This document shows, one piece after another, positions 42,983 through 52,475 of a stretch of DNA of 61,992 bases. The DNA lies in assembly GCF_042432825.1 (NCBI RefSeq), contig NZ_JBHLWN010000111.1, positions 1 to 61,992 of the forward strand, written 5' to 3'. The notes under the pieces were generated by a model. The model was not told the DNA's origin. It did no database searches and saw only the letters and a list, made by a program, of their open reading frames with translations. This DNA is from Gordoniibacillus chartarius (GTDB lineage: Bacteria; Bacillota; Bacilli; Paenibacillales; NBRC-103111). Within the stretch, counting starts at the first letter, position 1; every line of letters begins with the position of its first letter. Made by a program: the position numbers and the translations under genes.

Positions 42983-43693
42983 ATGAATAAGCACCCTTAT
43001 ACGATCTTGGTCGTTGACGACGACCCGGACATCCAGGACGCGATTGAGATTTATCTCAACAACGAGCAATTGAACGTGGTCAAGGCCGGCAACGGCGTTG
43101 AAGCGCTGCAGAAGCTAGAACAGCAGGACGTCCATCTGATCATCCTGGACATCATGATGCCGCAGCTCGACGGACTCAAAACAACGTTCAAAATCCGGGA
43201 GTCCCGCAACATTCCGATTCTGATACTGTCGGCGAAGACGGAGGATACGGACAAAATCATAGGTCTCAACGTCGGAGCCGACGATTATGTCGGCAAGCCG
43301 TTCAATCCGCTGGAGCTCGTCGCCAGAGTGAAGTCGCTGCTTCGCCGTTATACGCATCTCGGTCCATACGGCGGAGGGGGCACGGCGAACGATTCAATGC
43401 TTCAGGTGCGCGGTTTGACGCTGGACAAAGCCACCAAAGCCGTAACCGTAGACGGAGAAGCAGTACGCTTGACGGCGACGGAATTCAAAATTCTCGAGCT
43501 GCTGATGGAGAACAAAGGCCGTGTATTTTCCATCGAGGAAATTTACGAGAAGGTGTGGAAGGAGCCGTCCTACAATGCCGACAACACGGTGGCCGTCCAC
43601 GTAAGGCGTATCCGCGAGAAGATTGAAATCAATCCGAAGGATCCGAAATATGTTAAGGTGGTGTGGGGCGTTGGCTACAAATTGGAAAAATAA
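42983..43693 (+). CDS. OmpR-family response regulator
   Basis: Regulator of 236 residues. The receiver domain has VVDDDPD, the phospho-acceptor aspartate in LIILDIMMPQLDG and the lysine in VGKPFNP. The C-terminal winged helix is of the OmpR/PhoB type (ATEFKILELLMENKGRVFSIEEIYEKVW, NTVAVHVRRIREKI). GAGGAG precedes the ATG at 42983. The gene overlaps the kinase gene downstream, so the two form a two-component system. Targets are unknown. Confidence 0.95.
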   Translation: MNKHPYTILVVDDDPDIQDAIEIYLNNEQLNVVKAGNGVEALQKLEQQDVHLIILDIMMPQLDGLKTTFKIRESRNIPILILSAKTEDTDKIIGLNVGADDYVGKPFNPLELVARVKSLLRRYTHLGPYGGGGTANDSMLQVRGLTLDKATKAVTVDGEAVRLTATEFKILELLMENKGRVFSIEEIYEKVWKEPSYNADNTVAVHVRRIREKIEINPKDPKYVKVVWGVGYKLEK

Positions 43694-45749
43694 ACAGGTT
43701 ACTCTGGCAGCCTGGCTGCTGGCCTTCTGCTTAACGTCCGTCGCGCTTCTTTCCGCCGCCGATATAACGGCGAATAGAGCACATTTAAACAAAAACTATT
43801 ATTTTCAAAGCTCGGCTTTCTATGACCAGTTGTATCTTAACTTCAATCTTATTAAGTATGTACATGTAGACAACAGAGACTATATGGTGTTATCCGATGC
43901 CAATAAAATCGGCGAAGAACGGCTCGCGGCATGGAGAAAAGAATACCCGAATCTGCCCCTGGCGGAGCTGGAGCAACGGCTGGAGCTCCGTAAGAAAGAG
44001 TACTTGATTTACAAAGACAAGGAAGTAAGTGACGTAAAGAAGAGCTTGTCCATGCGCAAATCGTACTTCTCTTACTATATTGTTGATAAATCACGAAATG
44101 CCACTTACTCGAACGTCGGGTCCTATGAGCCTGAGGCCGCAACGATTGCATCCATGCTGTACAGCATCCGTTTGCCGCAAACTAAGCTTAGCGACCCGAG
44201 GTTGTTTATTATCAACGATTATTTCAAGGATAACCAGCTGGAAGGCATTTTCATGATCCCGAGCAGCTACTCCGGCACGGACAGTGTGATCCACAATGAT
44301 TACCGGTATTACCAATCGATCGGTGAAAGAGTGGAGAAGGAGATCTATTTGGCGCTCCTGTCCGCGGTTCTAGCGACTCTTCTGTACTTTGTCCTGATCC
44401 GAAGCTCCGGCTGGGACCGTCACTACATTCGGAGAAGTCTCACGTTTGTCCGCCTTGTTCCCGTCGATGTACGGTATGCGCTGGCTGCCGTATTGACCGC
44501 CGTCACGGTGTCCGTGGCTAACGAAACGACGCTGTTCCGGCTCCCGATTGGCGCGGACACCGTACTGCTGCTTTTCGGACACACGCTGATGATGTCTCTC
44601 CTCGCTCTGCTCGCCATCGATGCGTGGGCGCTCAAGAAAGATCGCGGACTGCGAAGCGAGGCTTGGCGGAACAGCTTATGGCGGCGGATCGGCGAGCGCG
44701 CAAACGATTCGGCGATCAATCGGAAGATTGAGTTGAAGATGGTTACGGCCGCCGCCCTCACCGTCTTGCTTGGCATATTCCTTTGTGTTTTCTTCGCTAC
44801 TATGCAGACCGGGCTTGGTAAGAAAACCATATTGTTCTTTGGCTTATACATCCTCTTGTACGCACTCGTCGCCGTACCTTACGGTATAGGCCGAATAAAA
44901 ACGCTCAAGCAGCTGCTGGCCGGAACGGAGCAGATCGCCGCAGGGCAAATGAACGCCTCCCTCGTCTTGCCTGGGGGCGGATATACGGCACAGCTCGCCG
45001 GCTATATCAACAACATGAGACTGGGGTACAAGCTGGCGCTGGAAGAACAGATGCGGAGCGAGCGGCTCAAGGCGGAGCTCATTACGAACGTCTCGCATGA
45101 CCTGAAGACACCGCTGACTTCGATATTGAATTATGTCGATCTGCTGAAGAAGCCGACCTTATCCGCTGAAGAAACGGCATCCTATATCGAAATTCTGGAC
45201 CGTAAAGCGCAGCGGCTCCGTGTGCTCATCGACGACTTGTTCGAAGCCTCCAAAATGGCCAGCGGCGCCGTCGAGCTGCAGCTCGAGCCCGTCAACGTCG
45301 TTTCGCTGCTGGAGCAGGCGCTCGCCGAATTTGAAGACAAGCTCGCCGAGAGATCGTTAACATTGCGGCTTAGTGTCGGGAAGAACCGCATCGAAGCGGA
45401 GCTCGACGGGAAGAAGACGTGGAGAGTGTTTGAAAATTTGATCGGCAACGCCGTCAAATACGCGCTTCCGAACACACGGGTTTACGCATCGCTTACGGAA
45501 ACCGAGAACGGCATCGCCTTCTCACTGAAGAATGTATCCGCTTATGAGCTCGACTTCGATGCGAGCGAGCTGTTCGAGCGGTTCAAGCGCGGCGACAGCT
45601 CCCGCCATACGGAAGGGTCGGGGCTTGGCCTGTCCATTGCCAAGAGCATCGTCGAGCTGCAAGGCGGCAAGCTGCAGATCGAGCTTGACGGCGACTATTT
45701 CAAGGTCGTCGTTCTGCTGCCGAAGCGGCCGACCGCCGGCTTGCTTTGA
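43650..45749 (+). CDS. Sensor histidine kinase, EnvZ/VanS-like
   Basis: Kinase of about 690-700 residues. The first helix is followed by an extracellular region of about 190 residues and then by five or so further helices (about 230-430), more than usual for this class. The HisKA box is ITNVSHDLKTPLTSILNY, the N box NLIGNAVKYALP, and the G box GSGLGLSIAKSI. The start is uncertain: an ATG at 43650 and a TTG at 43671 behind AAGGTGG are both within the last codons of the response regulator gene. I list the ATG. It should phosphorylate the OmpR-type partner. Confidence 0.9.
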   Translation: MLRWCGALATNWKNKQVTLAAWLLAFCLTSVALLSAADITANRAHLNKNYYFQSSAFYDQLYLNFNLIKYVHVDNRDYMVLSDANKIGEERLAAWRKEYPNLPLAELEQRLELRKKEYLIYKDKEVSDVKKSLSMRKSYFSYYIVDKSRNATYSNVGSYEPEAATIASMLYSIRLPQTKLSDPRLFIINDYFKDNQLEGIFMIPSSYSGTDSVIHNDYRYYQSIGERVEKEIYLALLSAVLATLLYFVLIRSSGWDRHYIRRSLTFVRLVPVDVRYALAAVLTAVTVSVANETTLFRLPIGADTVLLLFGHTLMMSLLALLAIDAWALKKDRGLRSEAWRNSLWRRIGERANDSAINRKIELKMVTAAALTVLLGIFLCVFFATMQTGLGKKTILFFGLYILLYALVAVPYGIGRIKTLKQLLAGTEQIAAGQMNASLVLPGGGYTAQLAGYINNMRLGYKLALEEQMRSERLKAELITNVSHDLKTPLTSILNYVDLLKKPTLSAEETASYIEILDRKAQRLRVLIDDLFEASKMASGAVELQLEPVNVVSLLEQALAEFEDKLAERSLTLRLSVGKNRIEAELDGKKTWRVFENLIGNAVKYALPNTRVYASLTETENGIAFSLKNVSAYELDFDASELFERFKRGDSSRHTEGSGLGLSIAKSIVELQGGKLQIELDGDYFKVVVLLPKRPTAGLL

Positions 45750-45884
45750 GCGCACCTGCCAGACAACGTGCTTGATGCAACGCCGAACCGCCGCAGAGCG
45801 GACGTTACAAAATCAAAAGCACTGTCGTTGACGGAGCGGCGGGGCTTTCCTGCAGAACGAACACACGGCCGGGTCCCCGCGTTC

Positions 45885-46610
45885 CTAAGCAACCGGCTTT
45901 GCACGCCGCGGCCATACGAACGGCAGCAGCATCAATACGAATACGGCGAAGGCGATCAATTCCTCCACGAGCAAATAATACGGGTAAGGCCCCAGCACAT
46001 CCAATATCGACGGCGTGCCCGGCTTGTGCCGCAGGAACATGTAATTGGCCTCCAGCACATAATCCGCCGTCCCCACGATGACGAGCAGCACGTTCAGGAA
46101 CAGCATCGCCGTCCCGAGCGACCGCCACGTAGGTCGATACTGCTCCACCCATGTCATATACAGCGGCGCCAGTATGATCGCGATATGTGCAATAAAGAAA
46201 TGGAAGAAGCGGAAATGCGGAAACGGATACAGCAAATTCGGCGTTAGCATCGCCATCATCGCCCCGCCGATGCCGGCGAAATACAAAATCTCATACAATC
46301 GGCGGCTGCGCGTAAACAGCATGACGATCGACAGCAGGAGCGACATGCTGCACAGCTCGAGCGGCAAGCTGTACTGCAGGTCCCACAGCCGCTCCGACGT
46401 ATACCATCCGTACAACGTAAGCTCCGGTACGAGCAGCATGCCGATCAGCAGGAAGCGTATCCCGTCACGCAGCGGCGGACTCTCCCGAATCGTACGCCGG
46501 AACGCATACATCGCCGCCGCGGCGACGATGAGCAGCGCCACGCACAGCAAGTGAACCGCCGAAAACATCACAAACGGATCGGCGACATGCGGGTTGAAAA
46601 AATCAGCCAT
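45885..46610 (-). CDS. YwaF-like integral membrane protein (TIGR02206 type)
   Basis: Protein of 241 residues with about seven membrane helices. Features such as SLPLELCSMSLLLS, PHFRFFHFFIAHIAIILAPLYM and LEANYMFLRHKPGTPSILD are typical of the YwaF family, whose function is unknown. The ATG at 46610 has AAGGGGG ten bases upstream. It lies just after the htpG terminator on the same strand and so is probably transcribed on its own. Confidence 0.88.
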   Translation of the reverse strand: MADFFNPHVADPFVMFSAVHLLCVALLIVAAAAMYAFRRTIRESPPLRDGIRFLLIGMLLVPELTLYGWYTSERLWDLQYSLPLELCSMSLLLSIVMLFTRSRRLYEILYFAGIGGAMMAMLTPNLLYPFPHFRFFHFFIAHIAIILAPLYMTWVEQYRPTWRSLGTAMLFLNVLLVIVGTADYVLEANYMFLRHKPGTPSILDVLGPYPYYLLVEELIAFAVFVLMLLPFVWPRRAKPVA

Positions 46611-46657
46611 TGCCGTGTATCCCCCTTTTTCTCTATGCAGCGTCAAGACACGAATGC

Positions 46658-46690
46658 AAAAAACCGGAGGCAAGCAGCGCCTCCGGTTCC
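46658..46690 (-). terminator. Rho-independent terminator of htpG
   Basis: AACCGGAGGC and GCCTCCGGTT arms; on the minus strand the hairpin runs into TTTTTT. It lies 5 bp after the htpG stop. Confidence 0.85.
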
Positions 46691-46694
46691 ATTT

Positions 46695-48575
46695 TTACAC
46701 CATGATTTTGCAAATGTCGTTCGTAAACTCCACCGGGTCCTGCACCGGCAGCCCTTCGATCAGCAGCGCCTGGTTGTACAGCAGATGCGTGTACAGGTCC
46801 AGCTTCGTTTTGTCGCTTTCGAAGGCGTTCTGCAGCGAGCGGAACACATCGTGGTTGACGTTGATTTCGAGCACCTTGTCGGCTTTGACGTCGCCGCCGT
46901 TCGGCATCGCACGGAGAATTTTCTCCATCTCGATCGACAGCTCGCCTTCCGACGTCAAGCAAACCGGATGAGACTTCAAGCGCTTGGACGCCTTGACCGT
47001 CTTCACCTTGCCCTCAAGCAGCTTGGTCATGTGCTCGAACAGCTCTTTGTTGTCCGCCGCTTCGCTCTCCGCCTTCTTCTCCTCTTCCGAAGCCTCGATG
47101 CCGAGATCGCCGCTCGATACGTTGCGGAACTCCTTGTCCTTGTACTTCATGAGCATCTTGATCGCGAACTCGTCGACCTCGTCGGTGAAATACAGGATCT
47201 CGTAGCCTTTGTCCGCCACCAGCTCGGTCTGCGGCAGCTTCTCGATGCGGGCATGATTCTCGCCGGTTGCATAATAAATATACTTCTGCTCTTCCGGCAT
47301 GCGAGAGACGTATTCGTCGAGCGTCACCAGCTTCTTCTCCTTCGACGAATGGAACAGCAGCAGGTCCTGCAAATCCTCCTTGTTGGCGCCGAAGTCGTTG
47401 TAAACGCCGAACTTGAGCTGACGGCCGAACGAGCCGTAGAACTTCTCGTAATTCTCGCGCTCGTCCTTCAGCATGCTTTGCAGCGCGCCCTTGATCTTGC
47501 TCTTGATGTTCTTGGCGATCAGCTTCAGCTGGCGGTCGTGCTGCAGCAGCTCGCGGGAGATGTTCAGCGACAAGTCCTCGGAGTCGACCATACCTTTGAC
47601 GAAGCTAAAATAGTCCGGAAGCAGATCGGCGCACTTGTTCATGATGAGCACACCGCTCGAGTACAGCTCCAGCCCCTTCTCGTACTCTTTCGTGTAGTAG
47701 TCGTAAGGGGTATTTTCCGGAATGAACAAAATCGCATTATACACGACGGCGCCGTCTGCACTAATATGAAGGTGCTTGAGCGGCTTGTCAAAGCCGTAGC
47801 GCTTCTCTTGATAGAAGTTCGTATAGTCTTCGTCCTTGAGCTCGTTTTTGTTTTTGCGCCAGATCGGCACCATGCTGTTAACGGTCTGCTCCTCGACGTA
47901 ATCCTCGAACTCGTTGTCGCTGCCTTCCTTCAAGCGCTTGCCGGCTATGTCCATCTTGATCGGATAGCGGATGAAGTCGGAATATTTCTTAATAATCGCC
48001 TTCAAGCGGTATTGGTCGAGATACTCGTCGTACTGATCGTCCTCGGTATTCGGTTTGATGTGCAGGATGATGTCCGTGCCGACGGACGCCTTCTCCGCAG
48101 GCTCGATCGTATAGCCTTCCGCGCCTTCGGACTCCCACTTGTACGCCCGGTCGCTGTCCAGCGCCTTCGTAATCACCGTCACCTTGTCGGCGACCATGAA
48201 CGCGGAATAGAAGCCGACGCCGAACTGGCCGATAATGTTGTGGCCGTCCTTCGCCTCATGCTCGTTCTTGAACGCAAGCGAGCCGCTCTTCGCGATGACC
48301 CCGAGGTGGTTCTCCAGGTCTTCCTTGCTCATGCCGATACCGGTATCCGAAATCGTCAGCGTCCGGTTCGCCTTGTCAGCCGTCACTTTAATGTAGTAAT
48401 CGTCCTTGTTGAAGACGAGCTTCTCATCGGTCAGCGCCTTGTAATAGATCTTGTCGATCGCATCGCTGGCGTTGGAGATGAGCTCCCGCAGGAAAATTTC
48501 CTTCTGCGTGTAGATGGAGTTGATCATCATTTCAAGCAGGCGCTTCGATTCGGCTTTGAATTCAATCTTGGACAT
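46695..48575 (-). CDS. htpG: Chaperone HtpG (Hsp90)
   Basis: Hsp90-type ATP-dependent chaperone of 626 residues, a normal bacterial length. The N-terminal GHKL ATPase has ELISNASDAIDKIYY, ISDTGIGMSKEDL and GQFGVGFYSAFMVAD. The middle and C-terminal dimerisation domains are complete. A CIRCE element lies between promoter and start codon, so the HrcA repressor probably controls it. This differs from B. subtilis, where htpG lacks CIRCE. Confidence 0.98.
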   Translation of the reverse strand: MSKIEFKAESKRLLEMMINSIYTQKEIFLRELISNASDAIDKIYYKALTDEKLVFNKDDYYIKVTADKANRTLTISDTGIGMSKEDLENHLGVIAKSGSLAFKNEHEAKDGHNIIGQFGVGFYSAFMVADKVTVITKALDSDRAYKWESEGAEGYTIEPAEKASVGTDIILHIKPNTEDDQYDEYLDQYRLKAIIKKYSDFIRYPIKMDIAGKRLKEGSDNEFEDYVEEQTVNSMVPIWRKNKNELKDEDYTNFYQEKRYGFDKPLKHLHISADGAVVYNAILFIPENTPYDYYTKEYEKGLELYSSGVLIMNKCADLLPDYFSFVKGMVDSEDLSLNISRELLQHDRQLKLIAKNIKSKIKGALQSMLKDERENYEKFYGSFGRQLKFGVYNDFGANKEDLQDLLLFHSSKEKKLVTLDEYVSRMPEEQKYIYYATGENHARIEKLPQTELVADKGYEILYFTDEVDEFAIKMLMKYKDKEFRNVSSGDLGIEASEEEKKAESEAADNKELFEHMTKLLEGKVKTVKASKRLKSHPVCLTSEGELSIEMEKILRAMPNGGDVKADKVLEINVNHDVFRSLQNAFESDKTKLDLYTHLLYNQALLIEGLPVQDPVEFTNDICKIMV

Positions 48576-48599
48576 GAGTGAATCTCCCTTCCCATCGTG

Positions 48600-48626
48600 T
48601 TAGCACTTTATTGTACCGAGTGCTAA
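48600..48626. promoter_or_regulatory. CIRCE element (HrcA operator) before htpG
   Basis: TTAGCACTT, 9 nt, GAGTGCTAA. It matches the CIRCE consensus TTAGCACTC-N9-GAGTGCTAA at 17 of 18 arm positions. It lies just downstream of the htpG -10 element and 25 bp before the start codon, the classical position for HrcA repression. Confidence 0.9.
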
Positions 48627-48636
48627 TTCTTCTTTC

Positions 48637-48666
48637 TATATACCATACGGATAATTTCAAAGTCAA
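48637..48666 (-). promoter_or_regulatory. SigA-type promoter of htpG
   Basis: On the minus strand TTGACT (48666-48661) and TATATA (48642-48637) are 18 nt apart. The CIRCE element begins 11 bp further on. Confidence 0.65.
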
Positions 48667-48763
48667 TACGGTTCATCCTACATGAATTTTTAATGTTTGC
48701 CCAGCGCAACTTCTGTAAAGTTTTAACGTTTATGTGAGAAACATACGAAGGCGGTGCTGTTCA

Positions 48764-50086
48764 TTGTTCCGTAAGAAAATGTTTGCCACCGTGGTTGCCG
48801 CAATATTGCTGTCAGCACTAGTAATTCCGGCGGCATCTCCGGCTCCGGCGGCAGCAGATTCAGCCATCTCGATTGTCGAAGATCTCCCGTTGTATGAGGA
48901 AGCTAGCCGTTCGTCCGCAGTGGCCGGCACGATTTCCCCCCAGCAAGTCCAAGTGTTAGCTGAGCAAACAGTATCCAAGACGACCTGGTATCAGATCTCG
49001 ACATGGCTCGGGCCGAAATGGATCGCACCTTTACTCACGCTTGGCCCCAATACGGTCATGACCGATTCGTTCACGGTGGAGCTGAGAGGTGAAGAACGGC
49101 TATACAAAGTTCCGGATGAAAAGCAGCCGACGAAAGATACGATTGGAGCTCAAAGCGTCAAAGTCGATGCGTATGCGGAGCTGCTCGATAACTACGGGGG
49201 GAAGAAGAAGGCGTACCGGATCGACACCTGGCTCGGCAAGCGGTGGATCATTCCGCAGGGGCCGCATATCCCGTTCCTCTATGACGATGCAAGAGAGCTG
49301 AAGCTGGAAGGTCCGACGCTCTTGTTCGACAGCCCTGCCCACATCAATCCGTTTAACCGAAGCCATTACAGTCTGCTGAAAATCGACGCCATGCTAGCCC
49401 CCCAGACCGTTCGGACGTTGAAGCGATATACACAGTCGAACAATGGAGCACAGTGGTATGAAATCGATACGTACTTGGGACCGAAGTGGATCGATCTCAG
49501 CCTGCCCTCGCTTCCTCAGATACAAGTGGAGAAAAAAGCCTATAGCTTAAAGCGCATAACAGCCGCTTATAACTATCCATCCGACTATGCAACGTATTTA
49601 TTCGCACTGGCTCCACAAGAGGTAGAGAGCTACGAAACGGCCGGAGAATGGATACATATCCATACGACGTTCGGCGGGGATGCTTGGGTGCGGATCAAGG
49701 AGCCAGAGCAGGGACCCGATTCGAAGTATAGAATGAACATAACCGGGCAGATCGATCAGGTCGGCAATCAGGGGATCATTCTATACGAGGTGAGCGGGTC
49801 GCGTAACGCATCCCGCTTCAATATGGAGGGCTATGTGGCGCTTAACCAAAGCGTAAGCTCGAAAATCGATGTCACGCTGAAGCTGCGGTTTATTCATGAA
49901 GACGGCCGGGAAGGAGAGGTCCATACCGTGACGGTGAACAACATGGGTGCCGGAGAGCTGAGGTATTTCTACATCAATACAGGAGCCATCAATACGGAGA
50001 AAACGAGGTTCCACGTCTACACGTACACAACCAGTCCTGCTAGCTTGACGACACAATCGATCTATGACCGTTTCCACCAGAACTGA
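48764..50086 (+). CDS. Secreted protein with four SH3-like repeats
   Basis: Exported protein of about 440 residues. The start is probably the TTG at 48764 behind AAGGCGG; an in-frame GTG lies at 48734. The signal peptide ends near PAAADSA. Four repeats of about 75 residues follow, each ending in a W-Y-x-I-x-T-W-L-G-P-K-W-I pattern: WYQISTWLGPKWI, YRIDTWLGKRWI, WYEIDTYLGPKWI, WIHIHTTFGGDAWV. The last 110 residues form a beta-rich domain (NITGQIDQVGNQGIILYEVSG). It probably binds the cell wall. No catalytic domain is visible. Confidence 0.8.
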   Translation: MFRKKMFATVVAAILLSALVIPAASPAPAAADSAISIVEDLPLYEEASRSSAVAGTISPQQVQVLAEQTVSKTTWYQISTWLGPKWIAPLLTLGPNTVMTDSFTVELRGEERLYKVPDEKQPTKDTIGAQSVKVDAYAELLDNYGGKKKAYRIDTWLGKRWIIPQGPHIPFLYDDARELKLEGPTLLFDSPAHINPFNRSHYSLLKIDAMLAPQTVRTLKRYTQSNNGAQWYEIDTYLGPKWIDLSLPSLPQIQVEKKAYSLKRITAAYNYPSDYATYLFALAPQEVESYETAGEWIHIHTTFGGDAWVRIKEPEQGPDSKYRMNITGQIDQVGNQGIILYEVSGSRNASRFNMEGYVALNQSVSSKIDVTLKLRFIHEDGREGEVHTVTVNNMGAGELRYFYINTGAINTEKTRFHVYTYTTSPASLTTQSIYDRFHQN

Positions 50087-50090
50087 AAAG

Positions 50091-50140
50091 ACAAAGAGAG
50101 GCAGGCTCCCGGCAGGAAGCTTTGCCTCTCTTTGTTTTGT
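50091..50140. terminator. Bidirectional hairpin terminator
   Basis: ACAAAGAGAGGCA and TGCCTCTCTTTGT are perfect arms around a 19-nt loop, followed by TTTTGTTT. It separates the SH3-repeat gene from the convergent oxidoreductase gene. Confidence 0.85.
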
Positions 50141-50158
50141 TTATATCTTGCCTCTAAA

Positions 50159-51448
50159 TTAATGGAACTGAACCAAGTTCTTCACCGCTACCGGCTGACC
50201 CGTGCGCAGCGAGATGTTGCCGGCGATGCCGGTCAAGATCGACATCGCGCCGTCGACGTGCGTAGCCGCGCGGCGGAAACGGTCTTCCACCGGCTCGGCG
50301 AAGATATCGCGCAGCAGCACCGGATCGCCGCCGCCGTGGCCGCCGGCCGCTTCCTGAATTTCCACCTTATAAGGCGCGTCAAACATCGGGAATACGGTGA
50401 TGCTCTTGCCGATGACAGCACCCTCATCCGCCTTGTCGCCGCCGCCGTTGACGTAGGACTGCTCGACAACCTTCATCTCGATGCGTCCCTTCGTGCCGTT
50501 AATCGCCACCTGGAACCCTTCCCAAGGCAAGTATGCATTCAGGGAATACGTCAAAATCGCGTTGTTGCGGTAGCGGACCAGCACGCCTAGCGTATCTTCG
50601 ATGTTGATGCCGTCGCCGAACACGCTTTGGTCGCGCTGATAGCCGTCTTCATGCTCCGCGTCCAAATACATGGCCTTCAGATGCTTGTTCTCCGCCAAAT
50701 GCAGAGCGAACGGATCGCCTTTCGCCGCTTCGCTGCCGTGAGCGCGCTGGTAGAAGCTGGTCACGCCGCGGTTCTCGGCATTTTCCTTGCCGTAGAACTG
50801 CAGGCCGCCCATCGCATACACTGTATCCGGCGTCGTGCCGAGCCAGAAATTGACAAGATCGAAGTGATGCGTCGACTTGTGCACGAGCAGACCGCCGCTG
50901 TTGCGCTTGTCGCGGTGCCATCTGCGGAAATAGTCGGCGCCGTGCTTCGTGTTCAGCAGCCACTCGAAATGTACCGACGTCACTTGACCGACGACGCCGT
51001 CTTGGATCAGCTCCCGCAGCTTTGTGTTATGAGGAGCATAGCGGTAGTTGAACGTAACGCGCACGTTCCGTCCTGTTCGCTCTACTGCATCAAGAATTTC
51101 CTGGCACTTGTTCTCGTCGACGGTCATCGGCTTCTCCGTAATGACGTCGCAGCCGAGCTCCATTGCGCGGATAATGTACGTATGATGAGTGCGGTCTACC
51201 GTCGTCACGATAACGGCGTCCGGCTTCTCGTTCTTGATCATTTCGTCGAACTGCTCCGCCTTGTAGGTGCGGACAGCCGGGTGATTGTATTTTTCTTGAA
51301 GCAGCTTGTTTGCATACTGCATGCGCGTCTCGTTAACGTCGCAGAAAGCGAGCAGCTCGCTGCTGTCTCTAAAATCGCGGACCATCGAGCCCCAGAAAAA
51401 TTCCGCGCGGCTGCCGGTACCGACCAATACATATTTCTTCTTGCTCAT
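50159..51448 (-). CDS. Gfo/Idh/MocA-family oxidoreductase
   Basis: NAD(P)-dependent sugar or inositol-type dehydrogenase of 429 residues. The Rossmann N-terminal part reads YVLVGTGSRAEFFWGSMV and the active-site lysine lies in VITEKPMTVDENKC. A C-terminal substrate domain follows with HKSTHHFDLVNFWLG. The ATG at 51448 is preferred because GAGGGG lies 12 nt upstream. It is divergent from an AraC-type regulator that probably controls it, which suggests a sugar-catabolic role. The substrate is unknown. Confidence 0.93.
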   Translation of the reverse strand: MSKKKYVLVGTGSRAEFFWGSMVRDFRDSSELLAFCDVNETRMQYANKLLQEKYNHPAVRTYKAEQFDEMIKNEKPDAVIVTTVDRTHHTYIIRAMELGCDVITEKPMTVDENKCQEILDAVERTGRNVRVTFNYRYAPHNTKLRELIQDGVVGQVTSVHFEWLLNTKHGADYFRRWHRDKRNSGGLLVHKSTHHFDLVNFWLGTTPDTVYAMGGLQFYGKENAENRGVTSFYQRAHGSEAAKGDPFALHLAENKHLKAMYLDAEHEDGYQRDQSVFGDGINIEDTLGVLVRYRNNAILTYSLNAYLPWEGFQVAINGTKGRIEMKVVEQSYVNGGGDKADEGAVIGKSITVFPMFDAPYKVEIQEAAGGHGGGDPVLLRDIFAEPVEDRFRRAATHVDGAMSILTGIAGNISLRTGQPVAVKNLVQFH

Positions 51449-51595
51449 CGAATTTCGCATCCCCTCTGTGGAGTTGTCATTACCTGATTTCAGATTAGCG
51501 CAAATTTAAGATGGTTTCTAATTCTTTATTGCTCAATTCTTATAAACTGTTCTAAAATTGCACTATACAGATTCGGAATCGAGGTGTAGACCGTG

Positions 51596-52414
51596 ATGCG
51601 GAAAAGCTTTATCATCGAGAAGCTGAAGCGATCGGAGCAATACGATATGAAGGATAACGAGATCCACGAGGAATACGAAATGTATTATTTGGTCGAGGGC
51701 AAACGCCACTACTTTATTAACGGAACGAGCTATACGGTTCACCCGGGCGACCTCGTCTTCATCCCGTCCTATGCTCTCCACAAGACGTCCGATCCCGGTG
51801 TGCATCATCACGAGAGGGTGCTGATTCAGTTTCATCCCTCGTTCCTCATGGGCGGTTCGGCGGCGGACGAGCATGCGTTAAGCGTATTCCGCCAGCCGTA
51901 TCCGCTCCTGCATCTGGATCCGTCCCAGCAGTCCGTACTGGAGCCGCTCCTGGAGCTGATGATCAAGGAGGTTCAGCGCCGCGAGCCGGACTCCCGGCTG
52001 ATGCTGCAGGCGCTGCTTGTGCAGCTGCTTCTAACCGCCCGCCGCTGGGGAGCGGAGCAATCGGCCAAGCAGCTGAAAGAGACGCCGCTGGCGAAGCAAA
52101 AGGTGACGGATATCGTCCACTATTTGAAGGAGCATTATGCGGAGCCGTTGTCGCTGGAGCAGGTGGCGAACCATTTTTACATGAGCCCCTACTATCTGTG
52201 CCGGATGTTCAAAAAAAGTACGGGGTTCCATTTTACCGATTACGTTCACATGATCCGCATTCACGAATCCCAGCGAAGGCTGTTGACTAGCAAAGACAGC
52301 GTGCTCGATATTGCGCTGCAGGTCGGGTTCAAGAGCTTGTCCCATTTTCAGCAGGTGTTCAAGAAGTACACGAAGCTCACGCCGCGCCAATACCGGAAAT
52401 CGACTCAAGCTTAA
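51596..52414 (+). CDS. AraC-family regulator with cupin domain
   Basis: Regulator of 272 residues. The N-terminal cupin (about 25-100: YYLVEGKRHYFINGTSYTVHPGDLVFIPS) should bind a small ligand. The C-terminal AraC domain has two helix-turn-helix motifs (LSLEQVANHFYMSPYYLCRMFKKS, VLDIALQVGFKSLSHFQQVFKKY). An overlapping GTG at 51593 is possible, but the ATG fits GAGGTG better. It is divergent from the Gfo/Idh gene, its probable target. Confidence 0.93.
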   Translation: MRKSFIIEKLKRSEQYDMKDNEIHEEYEMYYLVEGKRHYFINGTSYTVHPGDLVFIPSYALHKTSDPGVHHHERVLIQFHPSFLMGGSAADEHALSVFRQPYPLLHLDPSQQSVLEPLLELMIKEVQRREPDSRLMLQALLVQLLLTARRWGAEQSAKQLKETPLAKQKVTDIVHYLKEHYAEPLSLEQVANHFYMSPYYLCRMFKKSTGFHFTDYVHMIRIHESQRRLLTSKDSVLDIALQVGFKSLSHFQQVFKKYTKLTPRQYRKSTQA

Positions 52415-52422
52415 GGGACGAA

Positions 52423-52464
52423 AAAACACGGAAGGCATGCTTTGGACATGCGCTTCCGTGTTTT
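52423..52464. terminator. Bidirectional hairpin terminator
   Basis: AAAACACGGAAGGCATG and CATGCGCTTCCGTGTTTT pair around a short loop with one bulge. It lies between the AraC gene and the convergent beta-amylase gene. Confidence 0.85.
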
Positions 52465-52475
52465 CGTTAAGCCGG

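Noticed and set aside
46551..48581. 676-codon plus-strand frame
   Set aside because: Antisense to htpG; Leu/Val/Arg-rich mirror translation, no family features.
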